A stretch of 64,000 nt of DNA from Brachycybe producta (GCA_036925085.1 JAUPFP010000044.1:186001-250000); one strand, 5' to 3'. Shown: positions 22,201 to 34,193, numbered from the stretch's first letter. Made by a program: numbers and translations. The notes: generated by a model from the letters alone, not told the origin.

Positions 22201-25200
22201 TTAACTCAACGGTTTGTGAGATTTTGATTGCATTTTTTGAAACTAGAAGGGTATTTTTTTGTTGATATTTTACAAAATAAACATTTTATAGTCGAAAATA
22301 AAAAAAAATATCGTCTGCTAAGCGTTGTCGTGCACAAAATTGTGTCATAAAAATCTTATTTTGAAAGATATCAACATGAAAACACCCCTCTAGTTTCTAA
22401 AACAAGTTTACGTTTCTCTTCATTTCGCACCTAAAAGAATAATCAGAGTTCGACAAGCATATTTTACACTTTAAAACTACCTTGACCCTAATTTCAGGCG
22501 TCACGCAATTATCGCTGGACTCATTTCTTCGTACGAAGCATATGAAGACTTGATTGCAAAGTCGCAAAAGGGTCTCGACTTTTATCGTAAATTGGAGATG
22601 AGCGCCTCCAAATTGTTGAAAAGGTTACGCAGCGTTTGTAAAGTACAGGAAGAAGAACGAGACAAGATTTTAGAGTCACAAGTCAAGAAAGGTTGTTTTA
22701 TTTCCTGAAACTTTGCATAGTTTGTAATGTTATTTACTTAATTTTTGTTGGTTATTTTGTTCAGCTACACCAAAGCAAACGGCTGCTCAAAAGAAACCAC
22801 GTTCTGTTTCTTTGAATACTGGTCCAAAACTCAAAGATTATCTTCAGTTAATGACAGGTGGCGGTAGCAGTGGCCCTTTTGTCGGAGGTGTCGCCGGTCT
22901 CCATGATGCTTCTAGTTTGTCGAACGTTCCAAATACGATGCAGTCTTTTCCAAACAGTTCTATCGCTAACGATAGTAGAATTTTGCACGATCGTGACGCT
23001 TACTCGTCAGTTTATAATAGTTACGTCGAACCGGATAATTTATATTCTGTTTCGAGATTACCCACTGAATTAAGACCTGCTCCGGTCGGTTCCGAACACA
23101 CGGAAGCACTTCCTTCAACGTGCAGACAACCGTTTAACTCTAGTAGAGTTAATAATATTGTTTCTGATCCTTATGCAAAAGGAATACAGAATTACGACGG
23201 TGTTAACAATTCGCAATTATCCGCAGCGTACAATACGCAACCTTCTGCTTCTCAGGCAGTTCCTTCTACAGCAGCAACGAATTACGCAAATTATTACGGA
23301 TATTCTAATATGACGTCGACGTCTAATCAAATTTCGAACGATACGACGTCAACGTCGAGATATTCGAACCATCAGCAGGGAACGAATTATTATTCGACAG
23401 TCGGTTCTCGTGACACTGGATATCCGACGAGTAGCGCTAGTGTCTGGTATCCGAGTGCCGTAACCGGATCTGCTCGTGAGGCTCCTCCGACATCTACCGG
23501 TTACGGTGCTTACGGATCTGCTGTTTCAAGCTCCGGTTTGAGCACGCAGGTGCAGTCTTACACGCCGTGGAATTCATATTCTACCGCTCAGTCGACGGTG
23601 CCAACGTCTCAGATGCAAAATATGCAGAGTTATGGCGTTAACACACATTCTTCAGTACGTTATTCTGATTCACATTCGAATTTGACACATCCTCCAACCT
23701 CTCTTAACACATATTCTCAAGTAAATAATAATTCTGCAATGTCGTATTCGCAGCAGAATCAGTCTTTACCAACCGCTGTTGCCGAATATTCAACGTCAAC
23801 AGCACAGTATGGAAGCAATACGCATTATACTCCATACTCTCAAGTCTCTAACGCAATTACGACACAGTCATACACAGGACCGATCCAATATCAAGCGCCG
23901 GTTCAGTCACATTATCCCGCGAATACTGGAGGTTATACTGAATTTTCTACAGCTCCTTCGAACTCTTATTCCGGTTATTATCAGTCACAGTCACAGAATG
24001 TGCTAGCAGAACAACAAACTTACTCTCAGAATGTAGTTCCCGTTGTAGCAAATCCACAAACGCCGCAATATCCGAACAGTGTAACTTATAACCAAAGTAA
24101 CTATTCGACTCCGATGAATCCAGTTGCATCGGTTTCATCAGTTCCGACACCTACTTCTAAACCAGCGGCACCTGATTCTAATGTTAGCTTATTACAACAG
24201 TTAGATTTCACATTGCCAACGAACACATCATCAACATCGCAGAGTCATAATAATAATGTTATTTTATCTACGAATCAAATGCCGGCTGCTTCCGGCAGCA
24301 GCAGCAGCAGCAGCAGCTCTGATTCTATCGTTAAAAGTGATTTGCTTTCGGGTACTACAGATACTTTGCGGCCAAACTCCGAAGCGGAGGTTCCAGTTTT
24401 GAAACCTAAAGTACGATGTTCTGCATCTAAGTACCAATACAGAGCCGTAACTAGGGCGAGGCAAGTGAGGAACCTGCCTCAGACGCAAAACTTGGGAGCG
24501 TAGAAATAGGAGAGTGCATAATAACTTTAATAATAAGGTGGCTGAATAAATAATTTTATTTTGTTTTTGCCTCCCTCCCCTCCCCACCTGGGCCCGGATA
24601 ACGCCACTTCAGTGGCTAATGCTCCATAGATGTTTTTTTTTGTAAAATTTGGACGCAAAAACGTGAAGCGAACTTTTTTTTTAGGCAATATCTTAAAAAA
24701 TAAAACCTTTTATTGTTCAGTTACATTTCATGAAAAACTATTTTCGGATTTTTTCAAACTGTCATAAAAGTTTATTTTGAAAAATGTCATCAAGAAAATA
24801 ACTTTTAACACTATCAATTTATCACCAACTATTCTAGTTTCTAAAACACTGAATTTTTTTGTAATGTTTCTCCTGAGAAAACGCTTGAAAAATATAAATT
24901 TTCTCAAAAACCATGGGTTGGAGAGAAGAGACCTCCTTTAGAACATAATAGCAACTGCAGTGGCGCCATCTAGGGGGGACAAAAACAAAATAAATATCTA
25001 TTCAGTCACCTTAAGGGGTTCCAGTCCAGTGGCGATTTTTGGTCTACGTGCATATATACATTTTTTTTGGAAGACTGGAGCAAAATTAGCTAGTTACGGC
25101 TCAGTGCCATTATAAAAATACTAATGTGCTAGGGTTTTTTACTGTCTAGGTTTTGACTGTAGACGACATCATGAAGCAAAATCGGGAAAAGGATCGTGAG

Positions 25201-28031
25201 GCTCGTTGCAGAGCCACATCACGAGATCCATTTTCCGACAGCGAAATATTGGAGAGATTTGTTGCCGAAGTAGAACGTTTTCAAAAAGTCGTCGAAGGTC
25301 TTAGCAAACAATCGCTGAATGGACCGACTCCTTTGGAACAAAAGTGGAAGGAACTCAGTGAAGCTCAGGACAGAGAGACTCGTAAATTGGCGATTTCTGT
25401 CGCTCGATGCTATTCTTTAAAAAACAGGGTTCCTGACATTATGCCATGTAAATGTTTTTTTCTTAAAAGAAACTTCGTAATTGTTTTTAAATTGTGTTTA
25501 TTTAGTAAATGTTGTTTATTTCTAATTAGATGACAATTCACGTGTTGAAATAACTTCTCTTAAAGATGACTACATAAATGCGTCTCACGTCAAGGTATTA
25601 AACACTGAGATAACTGTTGGGACACTTATTACGTTAAGTCTTTACAGAAACTTTCGAAAAACACGGCTCAGTACATTGCAACACAGGCTCCTCTTAGTGC
25701 TACGATTCGTGATTTTTGGATCATGGTTTTTGAGCAGCAGACCGAAGTCGTGGCTGCACTCGTCAACGATGCCGAGGTAGTTGTCAATGATTGCTTCTTC
25801 TTCCCCTCCTTGTCTCTCTCTCTCTTAATAGTTATAGCAACATCTTTTTTATCTTTTCCGTTGTTGTTTTTTTACATAATTTCTCAAGTTAAAAGGAGAC
25901 ATCTACTATCCGACAGAAAAAGGTCAGGCAGTTGATCACGGCGTACTTTTGGTCACTCTCAACTCATATAAACTAAAACCTTGGGGAATGGAAAGGATAA
26001 TTTCGATCATGCATCGTGAAGTGAGCAGGAATAATGATTATTAAGACCAAAAGTTTGTTTAAAATGCATTCATCACAAAACCCCTTTTTAGCATGTTTGC
26101 TCTTCTTGCTCGCTTTTTTTTGGTGAATACCAGGTTTTAATGCAAATTGGGGATAATATTTACTAAAGTTGTTAATTTTAACAGTGCATTTTCAAACAAA
26201 TTCTACAAAAAACCAAAAGAAAAAAGAAAATTTTACTAATTTTTTTTAAATAGTTTGTTTTACATAATAAATTTTGGTCTTAATAATTTTCTCAAGTGTT
26301 TGAGAAATGAGGAACAATTTTTAAGACACATGGTTTCACTTTAGAACAAGATATCAAGGACCGTTGTTCATCTTCAGTTAACCAGTTGGCCTCCAGGGTA
26401 AACTAAAGTCAGAACGTTTACGTGTCTTGTGCATTACGAGAGGTCATTAATCCATTTTCAATACATTTCTTTTTTTCTTTAACCAAAAAAAGAAGCATTC
26501 CAACATCTCCTGCACTTTTTCTTCAATTCGTTGCCGATGTTCATAGTTTTCACCGCGATCAGAGGAACACTTCTCGTCCCGTCGTAGTTCATTGCAGGTT
26601 TTTGATCGGTTGCTGCTTTGATTCTAAAGACGTCACTAAGTCACTTAAACCATATGATCTCTTCTATAGTGCCGGCGTTGGTCGTACGGGTGTATTCTGT
26701 CTCGTTTCGACGGCAATACATGAAATTCTAGCTGGAAATGGGATAGTCGATTTGTGGGATCTTGCGTTACGTCTCGTACAAATGCGAAAATACGTAATGC
26801 AAGATAAAGAACATATGAGATTTGCTCTTCATTCGGTCTTGTATTTTGCCGAAGATGTGCTTCTCAAACGTAAAGCGGGAAAATATTACGATTAAAAAAG
26901 AACCTTAGAGACACTTCGGCACGTGCTTGATACATGAAATTTGACGTTTCCAAAAAATATCTCTTCAAACTTGAGTTTTGAACAATAATTGAAGGTTCAG
27001 TCACTTCTTGAATGTTGTGGTCAAGTTTTAAGATCTTTTGGTTGCAATATTCAAAGGTTTTTTTTTGTTTTAGATCATTTTGAATTAGACTAATGGTCCA
27101 TGTTAAAGGTCGTTGACCTCAAGAAAGATCCTTTATTTTGACAACATTTTGGTTCTTTGAGAACATGTTCTAGTTTTCAGATAAATTGCGTGTATTCTTT
27201 AATATGTTTTGGGTAACGAGGAATTTTCACCAGATTTCGAATTGCCGTTTGGTTTCGCGAGCCTTTGAAGTAAATTTGGAAACGTGAAATTAACCATGTT
27301 TTCATTGCACCTGCAACTCTGGAGTGTTTTTCAGGCTCCTTTTTTTATCTGTTACTGATTTAGTTATCTTGGTTTTTTTAGGTGGTATACTTATTAAACG
27401 TGCAAGTTTTGACGACATAGTTCCGAGTGTCGTATCACGGAAGTCGTCTCATACTAGAAATCCATCTCAGGACTTTGTTCTACCGCCATGTTAGTATGAT
27501 TCCTCGAAGAAAACAATTTTATGCATTCACTAATAAACTTTTAAAATATTTTATTCTTATTAAGCTCACGATGACAAGACTGGAATGGAACCGGCCAACG
27601 CTAAAAGCAATGAATCAAACGGTAGTGGAACGGACGTAGGAGCCTCGAGTCCCGTAAAACATCCCCTGAAAGATGACACAAAGTCTATTTCTTCGGAGGG
27701 TGTCCGTAGTAGATCGAGTTCTACAGCCTCTATAGCGAGTGCGGCATCTTTCGGTAGTAGTGCCGGCAGTGGTTTAGTCGCTGCCATATCGAATATTTCG
27801 CCACAACACGGTCCTCCTCTTTCTGCAAAAGGGGTGGTGCCCACTTGTGGCAACCTTCCGCCGAGTCTTGCCAATCTCGATGCTGCTAACTTTACTCTCG
27901 ATCCAATGCCGCGAAAGGGAAAGAAGATAACGAAGGAGAGTTTTTTAAGTATCGGAGGAAGTTTGAGCGATCAAGGTGATCCGAACGATCCTTTAAGTCA
28001 ACTGGATCCACTTTGGTCACTTAATAAGTAA
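16206..28031 (+). CDS. PTPN23: Tyrosine-protein phosphatase non-receptor type 23 (HD-PTP / Myopic)
   Basis: ESCRT-associated BRO1 protein sorting ubiquitinated receptors on endosomes. 25 exons, 1750 residues: 16206-16292, 16475-16549, 18495-18625, 18689-18815, 19274-19405, 19487-19669, 19741-19899, 19978-20036, 20095-20174, 20236-20416, 21185-21324, 21391-21482, 21548-21752, 21817-21977, 22060-22211, 22498-22691, 22765-24410, 25150-25447, 25530-25594, 25648-25776, 25889-26020, 26345-26397, 26493-26597, 26670-26869, 27565-28031. The start MEAVP matches the vertebrate protein; an in-frame ATG at 16182 could add eight residues. Domains: BRO1 (1 to about 390; EQACILHNIGALHS, YSEEKAK), V-shaped coiled coil (405-720), Ser/Thr/Tyr/Gln-rich linker (720-1268), PTP domain (about 1280-1590; KNRVPDIMPYD, DDYINAS, HCSAGVGRTG with Cys1528) and the conserved end DPLSQLDPLWSLNK. 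The WPD loop reads WPP (1491-1493), so the general acid is missing. Reading through at 26870 would end the protein at 26893-26895. Confidence 0.95.
16723..17745 (+). repeat. ~20-bp minisatellite, about 50 copies
   Basis: The unit GAAACTAGAAGGTGTTTTGG comes in several variants: CTAG or CTGG, TTTTGG or TTTTCG, a GTTGTTTT insertion, and AAATTAG. Variants recur in blocks (compare 16790-17010 with 17150-17400), a sign of higher-order duplication. The unit equals part of the family A inverted repeat (TTTTAGAAACTAGAAGGGTA), whose right arm lies immediately downstream. Confidence 0.97.
17735..18035. mobile_element. Family A foldback element bordering the minisatellite
   Basis: GAAGGATAGCTTAATCATTT, a centre with AATAAACTTTTTAATAAAC and AGCTTATTTTAAAAGATATC, then TTTAGTTTCTAAAACACATT and the end GGAGAGGCGTTTAAACTTAA. 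Its left arm continues into the tandem array. Confidence 0.8.
18917..19020. mobile_element. ~100-bp hairpin MITE in PTPN23 intron 4
   Basis: Left arm AATCAAAAACACTGGTTAGA GGCTAGA; right arm TCTAGCCTCTAACCAGGATT TTTTGATTA. This is the cleanest copy of the TTAGAGGCTAG hairpin family. Confidence 0.85.
20417..21184 (+). other. PTPN23 intron 10, A/T-run rich
   Basis: A 768-bp intron, mostly AT low complexity: 20660-20960 is a run of AATTAAAAATATTTAAAAAA-like degenerate units. No exon or element ends were recognised. Confidence 0.6.
22237..22490. mobile_element. Family A foldback element filling PTPN23 intron 15
   Basis: The intron is 22212-22497 (286 bp). From TTTTTGAAACTAGAAGGGTA to TTTACACTTTAAAACTACCTT, over 85 percent of it is family A sequence: inverted arms, AATAAACATTTTATAGTCG centre and the CTAGTTTCTAAAACAAGTTT right arm. 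Confidence 0.8.
24533..25016. mobile_element. Foldback element, family B (CCACCTTAA / CACTGCAGTGGC)
   Basis: Left end ATAAGGTGGCTGAATAAATA ATTTTATTTTGTTTTTGCC, then CGCCACTTCAGTGGCTAATG. Right end GCAGTGGCGCCATCTAGGGG GGACAAAAACAAAATAAATA TCTATTCAGTCACCTTAA. It lies in PTPN23 intron 17 (24411-25149). Relatives at about 40160, 43060 and 62062. Confidence 0.8.
26021..26344 (+). other. PTPN23 intron 21
   Basis: A 324-bp AT-rich intron; nothing else recognised. Confidence 0.6.
26870..27564 (+). other. PTPN23 last intron
   Basis: A 695-bp intron between the PTP domain and the C-terminal exon. Donor after LLK, acceptor AAG at 27562-27564, phase 1 on both sides. Retention would give an early stop after KAGKYYD. 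No repeat was recognised. Confidence 0.7.
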
Positions 28032-30068
28032 CTTTGTAAGTTTATTTTTGTTATTATATGGTTTGGTTTATTTCTTCTAATGAATTATTCCGGAAATGAC
28101 ATTCCCGTTATTTGATTTTCTCTCTTTTTTATGGTTTTTCTCCATCAATTAGAATTATTTTGGTAAGTGAATTCTTATTGAAAGGTGATCAAACAATCAA
28201 GTGACAAGAATTTGTTTGAATATTTATTTGAAACTCTGAAACATTCAAGATTGTGAATCAAATTTTACAAAAACAATGCTTAAAAATGGTCGAGTTTAGT
28301 TTGTTTAACTGTTGTTATCGCATCTTATGTTTTAAAATCCCGAGTAATAGAGGATATTTTTAATTTGTACGCATAACTCTAAGGGCGCTAAAATAAAATA
28401 AAAGCACGTGAAACAAAATTGTTTAGAAATCATTTCCACAGTTTATTGGATTACGTGCATGACCCGCACATATTGGCAAGGGGGCGCTTTCCCTTAAGAG
28501 GAGGGCTCCATAGAAAAATACTTGCGTAAATGCAAGGTAGATGGCGCCTGTAACTTCCAAAGGTGGCAAACTTCAGAGTGTTCAAGTTAAAATGGAATTG
28601 CTACTGCCCAAATTCAAGATATTGAATGGCATTATGTACATGTACCTTCGAAAGGGATTTTTTTAATATTAGAACCTTGTTCAGAGAGGGTTTGAAGTTG
28701 AAATTCAAGTGGTAAATTCTTTTGAATTTAAGCCTAAGGCTTTTGGTACACAGTCCAGCTTTTGGTGGTCGAATTCGACTGCAAAATGTTGTTGCAAGTG
28801 GCTGGGCTGTGGTTGCAATGTATTGCTATGAAAAGAAACTCGGACGTTAGCACAAAAGCGACAACTTGACTTCATTTTGCAGTCGAAGTTGACCATCAGA
28901 AGTGGTCTGTGTGCCAGAGCCAGTATGTGTATCTTGGTTTTGTTAAAAAGTAGTTCTCAGCAACGATAATCGATGAAACTTACATAAAATGTGTTCTCTG
29001 ACAGACATGAAACAACAACAAAAAAAAAAGACAAAAACACGTCCACATTTAATGATACATAATGACAAATTTAAGTTTTATTTATCAATTAGCTCGACAC
29101 ACAAACAAATAACAGGTTCAAAAGCGGCTTTTTCCAATATATTTTGTACATAAAGACACTTTTTTATTTAACAGGCAACATGGATGCAATTAATGATATG
29201 TTTTTAAAGCTGGAGAGAGTTAACATAAATTAAATACTGAGAAGAAAAAAAAAGCATTCATACTGCCATTTTCAGGTAGACATTACAATAATAAACAGAT
29301 CCATCTAAAAAAATATTAAGGTCCATTTAAAACAATAAATTAAACTCCGTATTCAAAAACGTTTTTAGAGTGCTGCTTAGTCAAAATTAGTGCTAAACTC
29401 ATCAACATTTACATGAAACTATCTAGCTAAAGTTGATTAGTTTAACATTAAGTTTGACTTAGCAATTATTAAGAATACGACCTTAAGTATGCAACTCTTA
29501 AGTTTCACTTTGGCTTAAAGTAACGGTTTAGAATATGGTCGTAAGTGTATCACATTTTACGTGCTATTTTTTTTTTCTCGTAACTTTTTAACTTCTTAAT
29601 TTGAACACAATTTCTTGTGTAAAATTACAATCTAAACTAGAATTGAGATATTTATTAAAAAAAAGCATAAGCAAAGATCAAACTGGAGTGCAGTAAACTA
29701 TGGTTAGGAATGTTTGTTTTTTCTGAAGTTGAAAGGAGATAACTTCATTCGGATAGTTGCAAATTAAAAAATAAAAGGTAGAAAAAAGAACAGAAAATCT
29801 GAGCAGAGAACACATTCTGTAAAATGAAATTTCAGTTTCTCATTTGTAGCATTCTAATATGAGTCTCTAATCAGGCGGAATTTTTTTTTTTAAAAAAAAG
29901 GTGCAAAATAAAAATAGTAAGGAAAAAAAAGAAGTTTGAAGAGAACAAAATAATGTCAAAACTATTTTAAATACGATCATTTTTTTTTTTTGTTATGTTT
30001 GGATCGCGCGAAATATCTCTTTTTCACAATTTAATCAATTCGTATTTGTTCAAACAGGAATATATTTC
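28032..30068. other. PTPN23 / AP1S convergent spacer and 3'UTRs
   Basis: No coding exon seen. It contains an AATAAAATAAAA stretch near 28390 that could serve PTPN23, a MITE at 28737-28922 and a small inverted-repeat element near 29345-29505 (TCCGTATTCAAAAACG and TTATTAAGAATACGA arms). Confidence 0.6.
28737..28922. mobile_element. MITE, ~186 bp, ~48-bp imperfect inverted repeats
   Basis: Left arm GGCTTTTGGTACACAGTCCA ... TTCGACTGCAAAATG; right arm CATTTTGCAGTCGAAGTTGA ... GTGGTCTGTGTGCCAGAGCC. Confidence 0.75.
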
Positions 30069-30113
30069 TTAACCGAGACCGTGATCTTCGAAAAATCCCT
30101 GCGGAGTTTCTTC
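30069..30113 (-). CDS. AP-1 sigma, distal alternative last exon
   Basis: Minus-strand acceptor (TAG) at 30114-30116, followed by 15 codons reading EETPQGFFEDHGLG and a TAA stop at 30069-30071. Its phase (0) and length (45 nt) equal those of the proximal last exon at 33031-33075. Joined after LLQE it gives an alternative C-terminus of the same length. It is 2.9 kb downstream, and expression is inferred. Confidence 0.7.
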   Translation of the reverse strand, partial: EETPQGFFEDHGLG

Positions 30114-30966
30114 CTACATGATAAAAATTCAAGAAATAAATACCATAAATATTATAAACAGTGAAAGTATTGTTTGAAGCAAAATTGAACGTATATCGAA
30201 ATGAAGAAACACTTTAGGTTACAGAAGCTTTAATGCAAAACATTTTTTTGATTATACATGAAAAAAAATGTATTATATATTTCTATGTAGATAGATATTA
30301 TTTTAATTGACATTAAGAAAAAAAAACAATATCAAATCGAAAAAAATGTTAAACCCCTTTCGTCTATATTGTGCGTAAAGTAATTATTGAGCAAAAAAAA
30401 AATTAAATTGAGTTTTAAATGTTTCTTTAAAAAAAACTATCTTTTATAATATATTTACAAAATTAACGATGTATATTTATAGAAATATCAGAAAAATTAC
30501 GATTGATGTAATAATGGATAGCGAGAAATAATCGCGAAGAAGACATTAATTTATAATAAGGCCTATCCATACAAATGCAACAAGTGGAAAACATTTCGAA
30601 ATTTTAGATGTTATATTGATCGTGTTAATACAATTTAATATTTTCAAATAAATTTATAATTATTTGTGAAAAAAAAAATCCAAATAAACAAAACTTTTTG
30701 AAGCTTTTCTTTTTCAAAGGATGTGCAGCGGCACATTATCGTGCCGAGAAATTTGCTAGATGTGCCGTGATTTCCCCATGTAACGAATACCGTGCCACGA
30801 GCACAAAACGTAACATTTGGGACCGGCTTCTCTAGATGTTTCTGTTGCAAGGCTCCGAATTTACCTTATATGTGTTTCCCTTTTGAGCAGTAAACTTCAA
30901 AGTGCGGAAAAAGGCAACATGAGGGAGGCGACAATGGTCGCCGGATGTTTTCGATATTGTGGACAG

Positions 30967-31137
30967 TTAAGGTTGTCCCACACTAGACCGGCTCGTATCG
31001 GAAAGGAAAATTCCGGATGAAATAAAAACCAATAGAATCGAATTGGTAAACCTACACTAGGCCTGGTATAATGTGAATACGGCAACCTGCATGCATCTGG
31101 CTACGAGCCGATTCGGGCTTGTCTAGTGTGAGCCAAC
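30967..31137. mobile_element. MITE with CACACTAGAC termini
   Basis: Left GGTTGTCCCACACTAGACCG GCTCGTATCGG; right CTACGAGCCGATTCGGGCTT GTCTAGTGTGAGCCAAC. Confidence 0.8.
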
Positions 31138-32540
31138 AATTGAATGTTTCATTTCGGTATTTCCCTTTAAGCAGATCAAGAAACATTTGTTTGTCCCTAT
31201 GTGGAGACTAACATGTTTGAGAGACTTTGTTCGATATAGGTCAACATAAATGTTTCCACTTGTTTACATCTGTGTGGACATAGCTCTGGAAACATATTCA
31301 GCAATTTAGCAAAAACTATTTCTTTTTTGATAAATATCTAACTTGTAATCTCAAAACTGCAATTTTTGCTAAAGTTTTACTCGATTAAAGTTAGTGGCGT
31401 ATACAAAGAAAAAAAATTTGAAGAAGAACAATTGAAAAAAAAAAAAAATTGGTGCAGAAATAGAAAGCAAAAAAAAAAAGTCGTCGTTGTTCAATTTCAT
31501 GCAAAGCGCGGTCAAGTAGAAGTAGAAAATACTTCCAATATCTGACAGAATAAAACAGATCGGGAAAACATGCAATTAGTTGGAAGCAACTTCATTTCTT
31601 TGTTTAGATGTGTGTGTGTAATCCATTTGTTAAGAAAGAATAGTATCAAGCATTTCATCCTTTAAAATAGAAAAGAGAGAAAAACAGGAAAACGAAATTT
31701 GAAAAGAAAATTAATGATTAAAATATTGTTATGGCTCTTATTGTCAGAACAAACATGACAAGGACCTTTTCATAAAAACTGTTTCAAGTCCAATTGATTT
31801 TAATTACAGCTTCACGATGCAATCAGAGAGAAAAATGCAAAAAGTTCCATGCAAAAAAAAAAAAGCGTAAATATTTTGGAAGATCCAGTTTATCTTTTTT
31901 TAAAAAAAAAACAGCCGAACAATTAATGATGCAAAGAAAGATCAGTTTAAAACCTTTTAAAGCTGATTATTATTATTAACGCAAAAATATTTATGCAAAT
32001 AAAAATTCAGAAATGTGCAAATTGTTTTTAAAAATTGTGCGTTTTATGCAAACAAGAATGCAAGGAAAATTGTTCATTTTATGCACACAAAAAAATGAGT
32101 ATATTTTATAGCAAAAGTAATAACTAAAAATGCAAAATCAAAACGATTTAGTTTTAAGAAACCCTTTCTAGACTGTTTTTTTCTCTGATCAAGAAAATTG
32201 CTTTTGTTAAATAAGTAAAATTATGCGATTTTTATGTAAATTTTCAAAAATGATGGAATTTGGGTATTTTATCCATTTTTAATTTAGATATTATTTTATT
32301 GCACATATTTTATCATGATTAAGATGATTTATGAACAGCTGATTTTCGAGCTCTTGATTATTCTGGAAATATTGTTGTTTTTGATAAAAACGACTGTCGA
32401 GCACGACACGTCGAAACTACTGAATAACTAAAAATTAAACAAAAATTAACACCTAGCCACAAATAACGTAAAATACTAAAATCTGAAAAATATCTAAATG
32501 ATTTTGAATCTATTTCCCTATATTATTTACACCACTAACT

Positions 32541-32677
32541 AAGGCTACGTTTGAAAATGCCTACATTTTTTTTTTGGTAGAAAGTACCATCAAATACAAT
32601 TTTATTATCCTTTTCCGGGTAAGAATGTAATCGAGGCTAATTTCTATAAAATGTAGTCATTTTCAAATGTAGCCTAA
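32541..32677. mobile_element. MITE with AGGCTACGTTTGAAAATG termini
   Basis: Left AAGGCTACGTTTGAAAATGC CTACATTTT; right AAAATGTAGTCATTTTCAAA TGTAGCCT. About 137 bp. Confidence 0.8.
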
Positions 32678-33030
32678 TCCAAAACTCAACCCAATCCAAG
32701 CTCTACGAATTCTTTCCTGAAATGATCACAGTGAAGTGATTCATTAATCCTTTTCATAACTATAAACACCACCTTGTAGTTAATTATATTATCATCACTC
32801 GTATTTCAACGAGATTTACGATGAATGATTGTGCGTCGATTCTCTCTCTCTCTCGTAGTTCCTTTTTTCTACAATTTATCTCGAGATCGAATTCACCCTT
32901 TTAGTCTTTTTTTGATCGATTAGTAAATTATTTCTTGATGATGGACAGACATAATAAAGTAGAATGTTTCAACAAACAAAAAAAGCACAAAAGAAGAAGA
33001 AAGCCCCTGTTTTTTGTGTGTTTTGAATGT

Positions 33031-33902
33031 TTAGATGAGACCGAGTTCTTCTAATGTACCCTCCAGTGCTTCTTGCTTCAAATCAAAAACGTTTTAGATA
33101 ATTAATACACAAAGTGAATTTTCTCCGGAAGAAGAAAAAAAAAGTGAATCTTAATTGTGATCGTTGCTTCTGAAAAACAAAAACCGCTTCTCGTTAAGAA
33201 AAGAGAAAGCAAAGAGAGATTAAGTACCTCTTGAAGGAGATCTTGAGCCGCGATCGCTTTCAGAACGCTCTTTTTACTCGTCTCTTGGATCTCGCCTCCG
33301 ACCAGGAGTTCGTCTAACATGAAATAAGCTTTTTCGAAGTTGAAGATAATGTCCAGTTCGCAAACCTATACTCGAAAAATGTTTAAAACTCTCTACTCAA
33401 TTTCTCAAATCTCTCCTTTTTTCTAATAAAATTATCAGACTTGTCTCTTACACTTCCGAAATACTTGTCCAAGAGTTCGACGTAACGATGGATGATTTCA
33501 AGAGTGAGAAGTTCATTATCCCACTGTTCGATAGCACAACAGAAGTAGAGGCTAGCGTATCTATTTTAATGAGCGAGAGAGGTTTAAATATGAAAGAAAC
33601 ACCCTTTTAGAGAGTACGAAAAGAAGGGAAACCTTTTATAAACCACTTTCTGATCTTTCCATTCGAGAAAACTGCACATTTTCGGTTTTCTCGATAGAAC
33701 TGTCGTTATTAACTCTCTGGTGATCTTCTTCTTTACTTTGTCTGTATGTGCTGTGTACCATTTCTGTAATCTTAACTTACCTTGACGACTGAAAAGTAAC
33801 ATAAACTGCATCTGTACCCAATACAAAATACCAAAGAAACTCCTTTAAAAACGAGTGAAAATAGAAGCTGAAAAGCCTTATTTTTATTTAAAAACTTACC
33901 AT
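33031..33902 (-). CDS. AP1S: AP-1 complex subunit sigma (proximal form)
   Basis: Small subunit of the clathrin adaptor AP-1, which sorts cargo between the trans-Golgi network and endosomes. Exons right to left: 33900-33902 (ATG only), 33633-33811, 33452-33560, 33228-33365, 33031-33075; 157 residues, the usual family length. The first exon holds only the initiator Met, so the product begins [19 protein letters not shown], as in the human protein, where MM also begins the chain. The family core is complete: [44 protein letters not shown] and [17 protein letters not shown], with [12 protein letters not shown]. This form ends [14 protein letters not shown], close to the vertebrate VLEEMGLA end. 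It is divergent from the SHCBP1 gene. Confidence 0.95.
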
Positions 33903-34193
33903 CTTGATGGTACAAAAAGTTAACTGTCAATTGCAACCCTCAGATTGATCATAAAATACGACTTTCTTCAAATATTTGACACAAAAACGAGAAAAATAAT
34001 CACATTTCGTCTCTTATCAGGTGTTGTCATCGGCTAGCGACTTAATAAGTTAACATCGGCGGCGGCGACGCGCTGGTTAGTGACCATGATAATAGCCTCA
34101 CATCAAGCCTCTTACACCAGTTCGCAAGACTTATAGAATTACAACCAATCAAATTATGGACTAATCGTCCAATCATGGTGTAGTCAGACCCAG

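Larger units (their letters stand above)
30114..33030 (-). other. AP-1 sigma distal intron / 3' region
   Basis: Between the two alternative last exons. It holds MITEs at 30967-31137 and 32541-32677, and a stretch of repeated TATGCAAA / TGCAAATT-like motifs at about 31980-32110 that resembles (in complement) the repeat in the PIKfyve intron near 52080-52560. No further exon was seen. Confidence 0.6.
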
